A program made the position numbers and the translations under genes. 64,000 nt of DNA from Serpula lacrymans var. lacrymans S7.9 (taxonomy: Eukaryota; Basidiomycota; Agaricomycetes; Boletales; Serpulaceae), in the NCBI RefSeq assembly GCF_000218685.1, contig NW_006763293.1:490720-554719 (forward strand), read 5' to 3'. Positions 33,509-45,528 of the stretch are shown here, one piece after another. Each line of letters begins with the position of its first letter. Position 1 is the stretch's first letter. Below the pieces are notes generated by a model. That model ran no database searches. It saw nothing but the letters and a program-made list of their open reading frames with translations, and was not told the DNA's origin.

Positions 33509-35492
33509 TCATGACATTATCTTGGGCAGCGAAACGCCGGTTGATGCTACCACTTTCGACATGGAGCCCTTGATGACATACTTGTCGACAGAGCTTGGAT
33601 TGAACGTTGTTCGCCGTATTCGACCGTCCTGGGCGAGCTCCGTGGTGACCAGTTCGGACTGTGTTTCTGGAATCATTGGCAGAGGTAATGAAGGTTCTGG
33701 TTCTGAGTAGTGCGATGTATACTTGATTTGCGCTGCTACCAGATCAGGTGCTGTAACAATGGTGAGCAAACTTTGCAACTCGTGAATGATAAATGGTAGC
33801 CATACAAATGTAGCTCAATCCATCCCGACCAGGATAGAACCAATGTTGTTCTTTCCGTTCCGAATATCTACGATGGCGTAGGAGATTAATCATGCCAAAA
33901 TGTAGCTGAACAACTACTTACTTCCGCATAGGTCGACCGTCCAGACCGAGAGGACAATATGCCTTGTCCATGTCCTTCGCATAAAACTTTAGGGACTCGA
34001 GTTGACTTTTTGCAATTTCGGGAGTAACGCATGAGAAAGACAAAGTTGATCTAGGATCACGGTTCGCAATCGACGGATCACCAGCGATGTCGGCCAGTTT
34101 AGATAGAGCCATTTGCATTCTTTCAGGGATATTGACCGGAGGTCTCAGATCCGACCGGGTGGGAGGTAGTGAAGAAAGATATTTGTAGAAAACCTTGTTC
34201 AAAATCGAAGCGCTACTAGGAACGAGAGTCAAGCATGCAGTAGCTCCTATATGCAAACTGTAAGCCCACCTTTGGTTCGTGGAAAACGATGACAAACGAG
34301 ACCGTACCTTTGACCACAAATATATGAGGATCCTTTGCGTTGACTAGACCTTTCTTCAATTTCTCGGCATATACTAGCGGAGCTATTATACTTCGTTCCC
34401 CCTGAGAAAAATCAGACTAAATTTGAGTCCATAGAGCGAGCTAAATGTAGTACCTGTATTATGAGGACAGGTTGTGTTATGCAAGCCAATTCTTTAGCTT
34501 TCATTGGTGTCCGCTGATCAATGGATGAATTAGTGTGGTCATTGGCAAAAAGATCGCTTCTTGATACAACTTACATTCATCACAACATTTATAAGTTCAA
34601 CTATACGTAATCTTTTGGTTGGTGGCAAAGTCATCTCCCAATACGAAATCAGCTACGGTTAGTCGGGTGAACGTCAGCAAGAAGCACAAATTACAAGCTA
34701 GCAACGCACTTCATCCCGAAGATCCAGTTCTGTGTCCTAATAAGGAATTAAAACATGAAAGAGGATAGCAAGGATTTGCATACATTGCCTGCCGTCATGA
34801 AATTTACCACTTCTGACCCTGCGTGCTCGAACGAGTCGAGGTCTTCGGCATAACACCAAAGTTGTAGAAGCTCGTCATACGCCTCAAATACAGCTTTGAG
34901 TCTATCAAAGATATGCAATGAGTCTCGAGAAGGAAGAGAGATAGGATTACTAACTCTGTCGGTGGTGGAACATTGCATAACGTGAGGCTAAGACACAGCT
35001 CCGGGAAGCTTGTCAAATCAGTTCCGTGCTTCTCCAGATATATCACACAGAGATTAGACATACAGGGCTGCCAGTCTCAACGCGCAATTCACAGATATGC
35101 TCTCCAGTGCAAGCACATGAGCAGGAGGAAGACAAAGTGCCTGCAGGGCGATATAGTCTTTAAAACGTGTTAATCACCCATTCGCGGCGATAAGACCATA
35201 CCTGACACGCAAAAGCCAAATCTGCCGCCTCCACCCAGCTATCATGTAAACCACTTGGACGACACCTGGATTTGCCGCAAACGCGCATGTCGAACGCTAT
35301 CAGATTGTGATTGTATGTCAGTCTTGGGTCATCAAACTGATGCTCGAGCCAGGTTGAGTCTAAAAACAAGGGGTGTAGTATAATCGCGGTTGGTTTGTCG
35401 GGGTCGAAGCTGCCTACATTTCCGTAGACGGAGTTGGTGGTGTACCAAATCGACACGTAGTCGTCTCTGGATGGAATATCGACGTAAGGCAT
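33509..35492 (-). CDS. alpha/beta hydrolase-like protein with atypical nucleophile elbow
   Basis: The product looks like an alpha/beta hydrolase of a kind common in agaricomycetes. The start at 35492 gives MPYVDIPSRDDYVSIWYTTN. Next comes PTAIILHPLFLDSTWLEHQ, where HPLF stands in the HG oxyanion position, and NLIAFDMRVCGKSRCRPSG. The elbow region is HVLALESISVNCALRLAAL, followed by FPELCLSLTLCNVPPPTEL. A lid-type segment (FEAYDELLQLWCYAEDLDSF) and helical region (RMQMALSKLADIAGDPSIAN, RDPRSTLSFSCVTPEI) follow. The last exon (LLTIVTAPDLVAAQIKYTSH) contains the strand where the acid would lie, and ends at 33509. The usual GxSxG is replaced by ESISV, so activity is uncertain. It has about seven short introns. 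The substrate is unknown. Confidence 0.65.
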
Positions 35493-37191
35493 ACCAGGAA
35501 CAAGCCAGCCACAGTATGAGACTAGATTAACGGTCCAAGGGTGGAGAAGGAGGTGAGTAGAGGTTCTGAATGATTTTTAAGCACGAAGAAAAGGTGTTGC
35601 CCCACCAGGCAACAACCCTGAAGTGCTGCATGGCGCGAACTCAATATATGGTTAGCCGAGGGGCAGATCCATACTTTTTATTAGTTCCCGGCGGAGCGAT
35701 AATATTTTGACGCTAAATCGCTGCTAGTGCACACAATAGTGATACGCTCAGGCAACTTCATTTCAGCAGGTATATCTTCTTCGTTCACTCCACATAAGTA
35801 CTGTTTTTCTATATGGACTATTGCTCACTCTACAGGAAAACATCGGGCTCGGAATGCAAGACGGAGCTTGCGAAGAACCCAAACACAATTAAACCCAAGT
35901 TAAACGGTAACCTAAGATGCTTTGAAGCGAAATTATAATACAAAAAAGGTTCGGATTTTCTCATTGGATTTTGCATCATTTTCTTATTTTCTACAAGGAC
36001 TACAAAGATTTACCCCCAACTTTCCTTTACATCTCGGTTCCGTTTTCCCAACCGCAGATCCACCGTTGTAACCGTGATGGCCTGGTCAGTCTCCGTGATT
36101 TCACAACCATTTCGCACAGTAACATGCTCACATGTCAGGCAAATCAGCTTTCAGCCGATTAGAAGGTAGCCCTCTCATGTTCAACCTCGCAGCTTATCGG
36201 AAAAAAGAGTGTCTGTCGAAGGATTCGCTATTTCGATTCGCTACCTTTGCTGATCCGTCCAGTAACGACAAGACGTTATGGTCATGCGGTAGCTCCTCAA
36301 GGCCTCAAGGTTGATGCGGCGTGGACTTTCACGATCAAGTCGGGCATGGGCAAAGTCGCGGAAGTTAAGAAAGAACCACCATAATTTGTCTGGCGTAGGC
36401 CTCCTCTTTCGTGCTTTCCAACCGGGTTGAATGGTAAGTTCGAAGTAGCCTCGGAATTAGACATTAGACTGACCGTGACCACAAAATTAGCATCTCTATT
36501 CGCGTCTTTGTGACAAGCCGGACCACCCAAGAATTCATCAAGAGAGAAGCAGCCTCTCAGGTAAGCTTTGCCATATGTATGTGGTCATCTCCTCGGATAG
36601 ACCTTCTCTTTTCAACAACATGTTGGACTTGGCGACGGCGTGTCCGCAGTGTATGATAACAATCATTAATCATACACTGCGCCGTCACATCGTGTTTCAT
36701 GCTTCGAACTTGATTCTCAAGGATGCCTTGGGACGATAAGTACGACATATCCGACTCGTATCTACGATTTACTGAGCTGGAGGCCCGATTTTTACGTCGA
36801 TCACATGCCGCGGCCTACTAGAACATTACAAAAAAGTTCCAGTGTTTACTGGTTTCACATACATAAACTCACTGAACCACCGCCTTATACGCTCCCGTTA
36901 TCGTGCAATGCATAGTGTCCGTACGGGCCCGATGATTGAGTACTGTCCACGTGTAAACAAAAAGCGTCGGAAGCTAGCGGAAGTTTCCTCTGTACTCCCG
37001 CATCAAAAGACTGCAACCGACGATCGAATTCGAGGCGAAGACATAGCGACCCGCGAACCTTTCCTAAAGTAGCCGACATATATGAAGCGTCGGCGCCCAC
37101 GATAAGTACTTTCTAAAACCTGCACAACTCTTTGTTGCTTCTATGTCATCAAAGGACAAATTAGGCGGATTCAGTGATTTTTGCTCTATAG

Positions 37192-37401
37192 ATAGCTGCC
37201 GCTTCAGTAAGAAGAATCGGACGATTTACCTCTCTGTCTGATTCCGAGTCCGTCACGAGCATAGTTGGCAAGCCTTGGCGTTCTAGCGCAGTCTGCTGGT
37301 TTGTACCCAAGTTCATTCCATGCGAGGAGGACACATTGAGTCTCCAAGAATTTGCAGCTCTTTATGGAATGCTTGGTTCATCATCTGATAAGGTGCACGA
37401 G
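37192..37401 (+). other. exon-like orphan fragment
   Basis: A 70-codon stop-free stretch is bordered by a good acceptor (TTTTTGCTCTATAG) and a GTCAGT donor. It reads ASVRRIGRFTSLSDSESVTS and later EEDTLSLQEFAALYGMLG. It resembles no family I recognise and has no partner exons. It could be a relic of a decayed gene or chance. Confidence 0.2.
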
Positions 37402-39478
37402 GTCAGTAACTTTAGCGGACGAAAACAGATAAAGACACAATTGTGTCGGTATGACTGACTCGCCATATTCGTTCTTTGATAGCCCTCCGCCGATCATGCT
37501 GACTGAAATGATCGATAGGTATCAAAATTTCAATATAGATAACAAAAAGACCAATAGAGTTCACTTACTTTGGGTTCAGCAACCTTCACCTTTCTTCGTG
37601 TTTTCTTATTGATAGCTTTTCGTCCTTCCATTCATTGCCGTTCAAGTACATTCGTAGTGCTCTTCTTTTGTCGAAGAGACCGTGTTACTGTGGCTAGAAA
37701 CGCGCCTGTTACAAAGTCATGCTCTGATAATGCAATGCAGTAAGGCCTATTGGAAAGTTTTATGACGAATATCTTTATGAGGAAGAGACACAGCCGCGGC
37801 TGCAAGCGGCGCAGGACGACATGGCGTGCATGAGTATCACATTTTGGTTGCGAAACGCGTGGTAAGAGATTAGAGGTTGTCAAACGAGTGGAAGAGGCGC
37901 GCTTGGGATGATGAGGACAATTGCAGCTGAGAGGAAAGAGCTCTAGACACCGCAGTGGAACCTGAACCAAGACGCTTTGGTGCCTTCGGAAGTAGTCGCA
38001 GTAGCACCACTGGCTGTCCCTGAAACTGCTGCGGCGTGGTTTGTGGACGTCCGTTTTCAGGTTACATTGACTTGTTTCGGGTCATTGCTCATGGACTCTT
38101 GACATGCCTGTGATGACCGTGTCCCAGAAGTGCCGCCTTGACGCCAGGATCCCGACCATTGTTGCCAGTATGAGCACAGGGAAGGAGAAATCGACCTAGG
38201 CGCTCACGTTGACGTTGGTGAAATTCATTCGGTTGTATACTAATACGAGTTCAAGCGCTGTGGAGCTCTCTAGTAGTCGCTCAGGCTGTGATGCTGGAGA
38301 TAATACCAGTGCAATAACCTCATCGGGGACCGTCACGGACCATCTTCCGGGTCGACGACATACTATCAGCAATAATATCTTGGCAGGTGTCAACGAAGAT
38401 CTGATTCCAGTTACCTTTCAGTTCCTCAATGGAGCGATGACAAGTCTAGTCTAGCCTAGTGCACTATCATTCACAAAAAGCACTGCAACAACGACGAACG
38501 TGGCTCCGGTGTCGGGTAACGACATGCAACGTTGGCACCAATGATGGGGATTGCCCGACATCGGGCCGCACGTCTTTCCCGACAGTATGCTCCTCTCAGG
38601 TCGGACTCAGTAGTCACTACTTTGATCTCCTTCAATTTTGTGTGCTCCAAAGGATGATCAAAGTCACAAACTGCGAACTCTGCCACTATCCAGCCATATC
38701 CCCACTAGCCCACTAGCCATGATCCGAAATCATAGACAAACGTCATCACAGCATAAATGCAGCACCCTGCTTTTTTTTTCGTCATTCAGAGGTATCGATT
38801 GTGTTATAAGTATGAAATAAGGAGCCACTCATCAAATTCTTGATAAGCCTCGTGTTCAGGTGGTGCAATGGACTATCAGCATTTAGAACTTCGTCCCTGG
38901 TACCATTTGCGCCACAGGGTAAGTCCAGTCAGTACTAGTGTTTCTCGCGAAGCAACAGGTGTCAATAGTAGGAGGGGACGTTGAGCACTGAGTAGCATTG
39001 ACATAGTCCTACATTATAAGTATCGCCTTCAAGTTTGACGGCTTCATTGATACAGTAAGCAAAGTCATTGACGTCGCATGGAACCAGACCTGAGGCCAAA
39101 AGCACAAAGTCAAAGAGCGGAACATGTATAGCGGATCAGACGTGCCTGTCGATATGATAACAATGGTCGGCTACGTGTCCATTTCGCCTTTTTTTCCCGC
39201 TGTCAGTTGACCGTTCCACTCCATCTTGTATGACAGTGTCGGTCGTTGCGGGAGCGAATAAGTATTGGACGGTCTGGACGCAGGTGCAATACTGCTGATA
39301 GTTGTCCGATGCCGGGCTATTTTACCAGGTGGACCGGTCGATTTCATCGGCGCCGGTTCTTTCGAAGGAAGAAGAAACCGGTCCAAGATGAGAGTACAAG
39401 AATAGGCGTTGTAGCGTCGATGAGTCGCGATGCATGGATGACCATCTCCTGCCGCGGAGATAAAACACGGTTACTACT

Positions 39479-39506
39479 ACTGTGTGACTGTGTGAAACTG
39501 TGTGAA
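39479..39506. repeat. short ACTGTGTGA tandem repeat
   Basis: Three imperfect copies of ACTGTGTGA lie head to tail, spaced 8-10 bases apart. This is a minor satellite-like feature with no known role. Confidence 0.6.
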
Positions 39507-39570
39507 CTCTTCCAGCTCGGATGTGACTGGAAAACGACTCACTCAAGGCAGCATATTGCAAAGTTTCAAG

Positions 39571-39598
39571 GTAACCTAGTACAGTGGTACTAGGTTAC
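39571..39598. repeat. perfect 12-bp inverted repeat with 4-base loop
   Basis: GTAACCTAGTAC is followed by AGTG and then its exact reverse complement GTACTAGGTTAC. The stem is perfect over 12 bp and stops abruptly on both sides. It lies in the gene desert with no gene end nearby, so a simple terminator is unlikely. It may be a relic of a mobile-element terminus or a transcribed hairpin. Confidence 0.85.
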
Positions 39599-40756
39599 AG
39601 TCGAATAACGCTATTGACAGTAGCCGATAACCTGCAGACATAGAGTTACTTGTCGAGTCTGTCAGTGCGTGTCAATTCCTCACTGGCACCGGAACAAGAT
39701 ATTGCCCTAAGCGCTGTCCTGGGCCTGACGGGTGCGAGTACTGCGAGATGCTCTGGTAGACTCCCGCCGTCATGAGGCTGAGAAAACGGTCTACTTGTAG
39801 GACGTTTGTCGAGCGATGTTGAAACACAGAGAAAGTACTAGTAATACACGAAATTGGATGACGTAGCTGGTGACTCGCCGCAGGGCGTGTTTTTGTTTGT
39901 AATGGGGTTGATAGGCAGCAGGTATTAGGCTCAGGTTTCAAACAGATCTGAAGGATCGGTCGAATGCAGGACTACAGAGAAGCGTGCCCGGTGCCTAAGG
40001 AACAAAAGGGAGAATAGGCCGTAATATTAGCATGGTAACGGTTACGACTTCTTGCAGGACATCTTCCGTAAGTGAAGACCGGCGGACTTGCAGACGTGAA
40101 TCATATTTGTGACATTGTTGTCTACCTCTCATGGGTCTCTGCGACCGCGTAGCAGAATCAGATTGACGCAAAGGACTGCTGATCGGCGGTCGCGAGAGTG
40201 GCAGAAAGTAGGATACTTTACTTCTCAAGTGACAATGGGAGGGCACCGGCTCTGGAATGTGAATTGCTGATTTGCCGCATCAGCCAAGCTGGTCCGAGTG
40301 GAAGATCAGATTGGTCCCGCCAACGAACTGCCACAGGGCGCATCGGACTAGTAGTAGCTACGTATCTATATGTTTTGTGACACCGCAGCGGGGGAGGACG
40401 AGGACGGGCTAGGCGTTGTGTTTCGGGGATGGTAAAGCTTGAGCCAAGTGTGCCGGACAGGATTGCGAGGACAACAAGGGGCTTAATGAGCTGTGTCCCT
40501 GTTTGAAGTCCACGTTTTAGCAAATTGGCTGTGGGAAACGGATAGGCGGCCGTCTGTTAACGTTAAATCGCGATAATAAATAATTATCAAATTACCCACG
40601 CTACCGTCCGTCTTCTTACGCCCTGCCTCTCCTCCATCAACATCAGTCTCTCCTCGTTTCTTGCCCTTTCCCGCCTTATTTTCTTGTCATCCCGCCGTTT
40701 TTAATCCTGTATTTCTTCCTCTCCTGCACCTCCATTTCCCTCTCCTTTCCACAACA

Positions 40757-42948
40757 ATGCCTGCTGCTGATCAGCAAGAAATGGTGCCCAGCACATCGCA
40801 TATGATGAAGACCACAAAACGCGGCAGGCCTTTTCTAAAGGTTCGTAGCACTCTCTCTGTCCTGCCAATCATACATCTCAGGTTCTGTGCATTTGCTGAT
40901 TTGTCATTTTAGGACACTCTCGACCTCTTCGCAACTCTCATCGTATCTTTGCAACTCACAACGCACAAGCAATATTTCCGTACTTTCCCCAATTCCTTCT
41001 CAACGTACGTATCTGCCATCCCAAGTACCGCCAGCATATCTCATATCTCCATTACAGCGATGAGGCAGCTCAGAACTTGGCATCCCTCAAGTTTTCCCAG
41101 TCGAACAGAGGGCCGGATCCCAGAGATAAAACACGAATTGTGACGACAACCACCACCACGACTTTCTCCATGACCCGTGACATGGCAAAGGCTATGTGCC
41201 AGCATTTTATGGATGCACGTCTCATCGAAAACGCCGCCGATCCCCAATCAAACCTCTTCAAGGATCGTGGCACATACGTCCTTACTCCAAAGGGTCTACA
41301 TGTCCTTGAACGTTTCATCACAAAGAACGGAATCAACTCTGATCATCTCCAACCTGTCTTCGTTTCACAACCCATCTGTATCAAATTGCTTCACCTAGAG
41401 CGACGGTCTGTCGATGATGAAATCATCGTAACTCAATCCGTTATTACAGCTCTCTTCCGCCGTTTTGTTGGTCGTCAGCCAAATTACCCATCATCTTCGT
41501 CAACGCCATTGGATACTTTCCAAGAGTATCACGAACGATCAAAGGGTGTTCCATTGATGGACGTGCAGGAACGTGCGCAGCCCCTTCTGGGGAAGACCGC
41601 GGTAACTACTCACAAGTACAGTTTCGCTGCTGTGACTGCTCTGGAATGGCTCTGCGATTTCACATCCGTGGTGGGTCGGGAGGAGGGAGCGGAGATGGCC
41701 GCCCAATTCGTTCGATTTGGCCTCATCACACTGGTCAGTGACAAGAGGAAGAATAACGATTCGGCCATCATTTTCACGGTTCGTGGATCCGCACCCGGCG
41801 GAAATTCACCAGTTAGCGTATGTACAGCTCTTTGCACCGTTTCTTGTCGTATCTCACTCCTTGGTTGACCTCTCCAGCAACACGGAGAGTTCCGATGCAC
41901 AGCGAAAGCTATCTATAGAATTACCGATGAAGGCAAACGAGTTGCTCAGTGGGACGGCAATAGGCCTCGCGATTCACCGCAAAGTTCATCGGTGAACCTA
42001 CATGCTGAGCGTTCGTCTTTGGAGAACAGCACCGCTGAAGGCTCTGCTCCTTCGACAAGTGGCGATGCTGCTACCAATGCTGCGGTATCAAAGGACGCCA
42101 AAATTCATCGCCGTATATCTATGGCTGAGAAGCTTAATGCCAGTTATGAGGCTGCAGAAAGAAAGGGTACCAAGGAGAGCAATACCGATCGTCTCAATAG
42201 CATTCTAGAAGAGGCACACCTCCGTTCTTTGTTCCGGGAGTTCTTGAAATCCAACTTCTGCGAGGAGAATCTGTCGTTTTGGTTGGACGTGGAGGATTTT
42301 AAACGCAAATTCAACATAACATCTAGCGCAATAGCGTCTACTCCCGGTGTACGTCCAGGCAATAAAGCAACGCCAGGACAAGCAGCTATGGAAAGGCATC
42401 ACGAATCATTGATTCAAACTGCCTTCCAGATTTACAACAAATATTTGGCGCCATCGAGTCAATGTGAACTCAACATCGACCACGGCCTACGATACGACCT
42501 AGCTGGATACTTGAACGATGTCATGACGGGTATGACAGGCAAGGTTTTTGAAGGCCAGGTTGATGCAGGACAAGCTAGCTCCTTCAATGCCACCCAATTG
42601 CAAATGATGATTCGGCTTTACGAAAGAATTCAGACTCATGTTTTCCGCTTGATGGCTACGGATTCCGTGCCCAAGGTACTTGTGCATGCGTTTATCTTGT
42701 TATCATGGCTAATTCCTGTTTTTCAGTTTATCAAAACCCCTCAATTCCTCGATGCTCGAAGTTATATGGGAGATGCAGACTCGATGGACTCTGACGTCTT
42801 TTTCCTCACCAAACCCCCAGCCCCACCAGGCTTGAACCCGAGCGCAGAAGAGAGCGGAGGCGCATATATGACGATTTCGCAGCAAGCTAAGGAGAGAGAG
42901 CACCGACAACATAATAAGGATACGCCAGGTTCGCCAGAAGCCTCGTGA
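40757..42948 (+). CDS. RGS protein with DEP domains (FlbA/Sst2/Thn1 type)
   Basis: The product is a regulator of G-protein signalling that accelerates GTP hydrolysis on a Galpha subunit. In Aspergillus FlbA and Schizophyllum Thn1 such proteins control growth and differentiation. The start at 40757 gives MPAADQQEMVPSTSHMMKTT. A fungal DEP-type region follows (TRDMAKAMCQHFMDARLIEN, YVLTPKGLHVLERFITKNGI). A second has AVTALEWLCDFTSVVGREEG, EMAAQFVRFGLITLVSDKR and YRITDEGKRVAQWDG. The RGS domain (about 42190-42770) has HLRSLFREFLKSNFCEENLS, FWLDVEDFKRKF, IYNKYLAPSSQCELNIDHGL and, after the last intron, FIKTPQFLDARSYM. The product is about 650 residues. The gene family is firm, while the symbol for this species is unknown. 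Confidence 0.9.
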
Positions 42949-43615
42949 ATGATGGGCCTCCTTCTCTGCTCCTTTTTCCATGATCCTACGGACTTGCTCT
43001 CGCGATTTTCCCTTTACGTTGGCTTGTTGATGCAAGACACGACGCTTAATCACACTCACATGTTTCTTGCCTGACATTCACCAACCTTATGCTCATCACT
43101 TTCTCGTTGTGTTCTTCAACTCGACATTTCATATTCAACCCGGGGGGTTATCCATCGTTCATACTTTTCACCGTATTACAATAATATTTTTTATCTTTCA
43201 AGGCATTATCAGTATTGTCTTTCGAGTCGGCTTCAGTTGCTTATATCACTATTAAAGTTTTTGCCGACTGGTTTTTTTTCCGTTGTCTATCCATCGCATT
43301 ACCTACGATTCCCCCCTCCACAACCCATTTTACTGGCGGTGTACAATCTTCATACATACATTATATGTATCGATACCTACAGTCTTGTCACGTAGGTAAA
43401 ACTAATAATCACTAGCTCCGTATGTCAAGTTGTATTTTTGTGTTTGAACTTGATGATGTCCGTGCCATCTTTTTTTTTGTCCTGAGACATTGCCCCGCAT
43501 GTAGATCCCTAGACCCAACTGGTAAATCAGACTGTTCCTGTCCACAACGCCGTTTTGCCACGTTACTTGACTCTCACAATTTCCTGCTTGTCAACGTTCT
43601 TTCCCTTGCCCAAAC
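42949..43615. other. intergenic between RGS and MAPR genes
   Basis: About 670 bases of pyrimidine-rich, T-rich sequence probably hold the RGS 3' UTR and the promoter of the next gene. No coding frame or RNA gene is evident. Confidence 0.45.
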
Positions 43616-44775
43616 ATGTCCTGGCTCTGGAATCCCCAAGGTGATGCATCTCATACGCGCAACACCGCCCCAGGCGAGAAACTTGTGCCGGACCCTTCCA
43701 TCCCCAACAGAATGGAAACAACGAAATCAGCAAACAAACCATTTTTAGCGTATGATGTTCTTTGACGTTTTTTCAAGTGATACATCTCATTTACCATTCA
43801 TTTTGTACACAGATACAAAGAATACAAGGATAAACAGGAACAGGACCACAAAGCTTGGATGGAGAGAAAGATAGAGCGTGATGCAAAGGTGGCCAGAGGG
43901 GAGAAAGTTGGTCCAGAAGAGCGTGATCCAACTGCGCAGGAAGAAGTTGGGATTTTGGGCCTTCTGAAGTTCCTCGTATACGTCTTAATCATTATTGCGT
44001 TGGCTGGGAAATTCTTTACGGGCAGTTTCACTTGGGAGTATGATGGAAAGTGGACTCGACTGAAGACATATTGGCCGGTGAGCAGTATTTGTTATAGTCT
44101 GTTTATCTTGCACTCATTCATTTTGTCTGATAGACCAACCAACGTTTATTCTCGGAAGGTTTGCTTGCGCAGTTCGATGGGACGGATATCAACAAGCCTC
44201 TTTATCTGGCAGTGAGTGCTTTTCTTCGTCAGGCGTGTCAAGGAGCATTCAAGTTTGACTGCTACTGTTTCAGATCGACCACGACGTATACGATGTTTCC
44301 AGTAATAGACGGACCTATGGCCCTGGCGGCTCATACCATCATATGTTTGTGTCACTGCTTTTCTGATTCTTCTTCGTGACTGACGCCCTTGCTTTTACAG
44401 GGCAGGAGTTGATGCCGCAAGGGCTTTTGGGACTGGTTGTTTTCTTACACACCGCACTCATGATTTGCGAGGTTTGACCGATCGTGAGATGAAGGTAAGC
44501 TTCTCTAGAGATCTTTGTCTCCACTCAACGGCCACACCCATACTGACGGGGATTTCTAGGGAGTTCAACACTGGAAAAAGTTTTTCGCGGAGCATAAGGA
44601 CTATACTAAGGTTGGAAAAGTTCTCCATCCTCCTATCGACCCGGCGAGTGAAATCCCGGAGCACTGCAATCCTCAGGATGCGGATAGTGATAACCCAAGG
44701 AAGCAAAGTAAAGAGAATCCTAGAACTTCTCAGAAGCAACCAAAACAAGGCCAGCGAAAGCGGGAAGAGTTATAG
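43616..44775 (+). CDS. membrane-anchored cytochrome b5-like heme-binding protein (MAPR/Dap1 family)
   Basis: The protein has one membrane segment and a cytochrome b5-like heme/steroid-binding domain of the MAPR group (Dap1, PGRMC, neudesin). Members often support ER cytochrome P450s, including those of sterol synthesis. The start at 43616 gives MSWLWNPQGDASHTRNTAP. A charged stretch follows (DKQEQDHKAWMERKIERD), then the helix GLLKFLVYVLIIIALAGKFF. The domain has LLAQFDGTDINKPLYLAIDH, DVYDVSSNRRTYGPGGSYHH (the Tyr-rich region that contacts heme in this family) and GVDAARAFGTGCFLTHRTHD. It continues with LRGLTDREMKGVQHWKKFF and HKDYTKVGKVLHPPIDP. The tail is Gln/Lys-rich. Introns are short and canonical, the last one running from 44494 to 44560. 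Confidence 0.85.
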
Positions 44776-44931
44776 ATTACCAATGTACTATATATGTCTG
44801 CTTGTATACATTTGGGGTGCGAGTATTAAATGGCATTAAGGGCTTGAAGATATTTGTAGCGCATAGCATAGCATAATGTACGGCGTCAAAGGTGATTCAT
44901 AATAGGGTTCCAGATTTTTCACCAGGTCCCT

Positions 44932-45528
44932 TTAGTCGGTATCTAGGAATGAAGTCAGTTTCTTCAGCGCACATGCAAGGAACATTATACCTACTTGCAT
45001 AGGTGAGCCATGAGTCATGAAGTAATTCCGTAGAAGGGGAAAGTCGGCGATTGAGCCGTCTAGCATAGAAGAAAATGGACTTTCGTGATACTTGGCTACG
45101 ATGATATTACCGCGCCAAGCGCAGGACTCTCTAAAAGCCCTGCCTTGTATTTCGCGGATACACTTGTTTATGGGGAATGGCATGCCATCACGCGAAACAG
45201 TAGGGTAGAAGATAACGAAAGGATTAGCGAATTTTTTGTTCATGCCATCGAGAGCATCGACAATCTATTAATGAAGACGAGTATTAACGACTTGGCTTCA
45301 TATTGTAAAGTGTCAATGGCGACTTACTTGATATTGCCAAGCACGAGGCCCGAGGCCTTCTGCGATGTAGTCCATATAGACCTCGGGGTGGGGCATCCGA
45401 GCAGGTTGGGTGCTCTGTGGATAGTATGGGTCTGGCATCATCATGGGGCTACTCATGAGGGCGACCATATGAGGATTGCGGCCATCAGAAGGAAACAAGA
45501 GAGCTTCAAAAGATTCTAGCTGGGCCAT
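44932..45528 (-). CDS. hypothetical protein, probably conserved in agaricomycetes
   Basis: Two exons joined by a canonical intron (GTAAGT donor, TAATAG acceptor, about 45244-45325) read in frame across the join as GPRAWQYQIVDALDGMNKKF. The first visible exon starts MAQLESFEALLFPSDG and has PDPYYPQSTQPARMPHPEVY. The second has ANPFVIFYPTVSRDGMPFPI, RESCAWRGNIIVAKYHESPF and ADFPLLRNYFMTHGSPMQ. A further exon on the same strand at about 45620-45799 (EGRRRTSCTLSSLWNRLKRY) may belong upstream, because an acceptor CTCAG precedes the ATG at 45528. The compact, aromatic-rich sequence looks like a folded globular protein, but I assign no function. Confidence 0.5.

Larger units (their letters stand above)
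35493..40756. other. 5.3-kb gene desert
   Basis: No gene can be supported here. All reading frames are short and show no recognised domain. The region contains an exon-like stretch (37192-37401), a perfect hairpin (39571-39598) and a small ACTGTGTGA tandem run. A minus-strand frame at 40218-40523 starts with a hydrophobic stretch (LIKPLVVLAILSGTLG) that might be a remnant signal peptide, but the frames downstream are broken. The last few hundred bases are the RGS gene promoter. The pattern suggests decayed sequence, perhaps an old mobile element or dead gene. Confidence 0.5.

Noticed and set aside
35596..35613. Small hairpin GTTGCC-CCACCA-GGCAAC upstream of a hydrolase gene
   Set aside because: A 6-bp stem is expected by chance several times in 64 kb.
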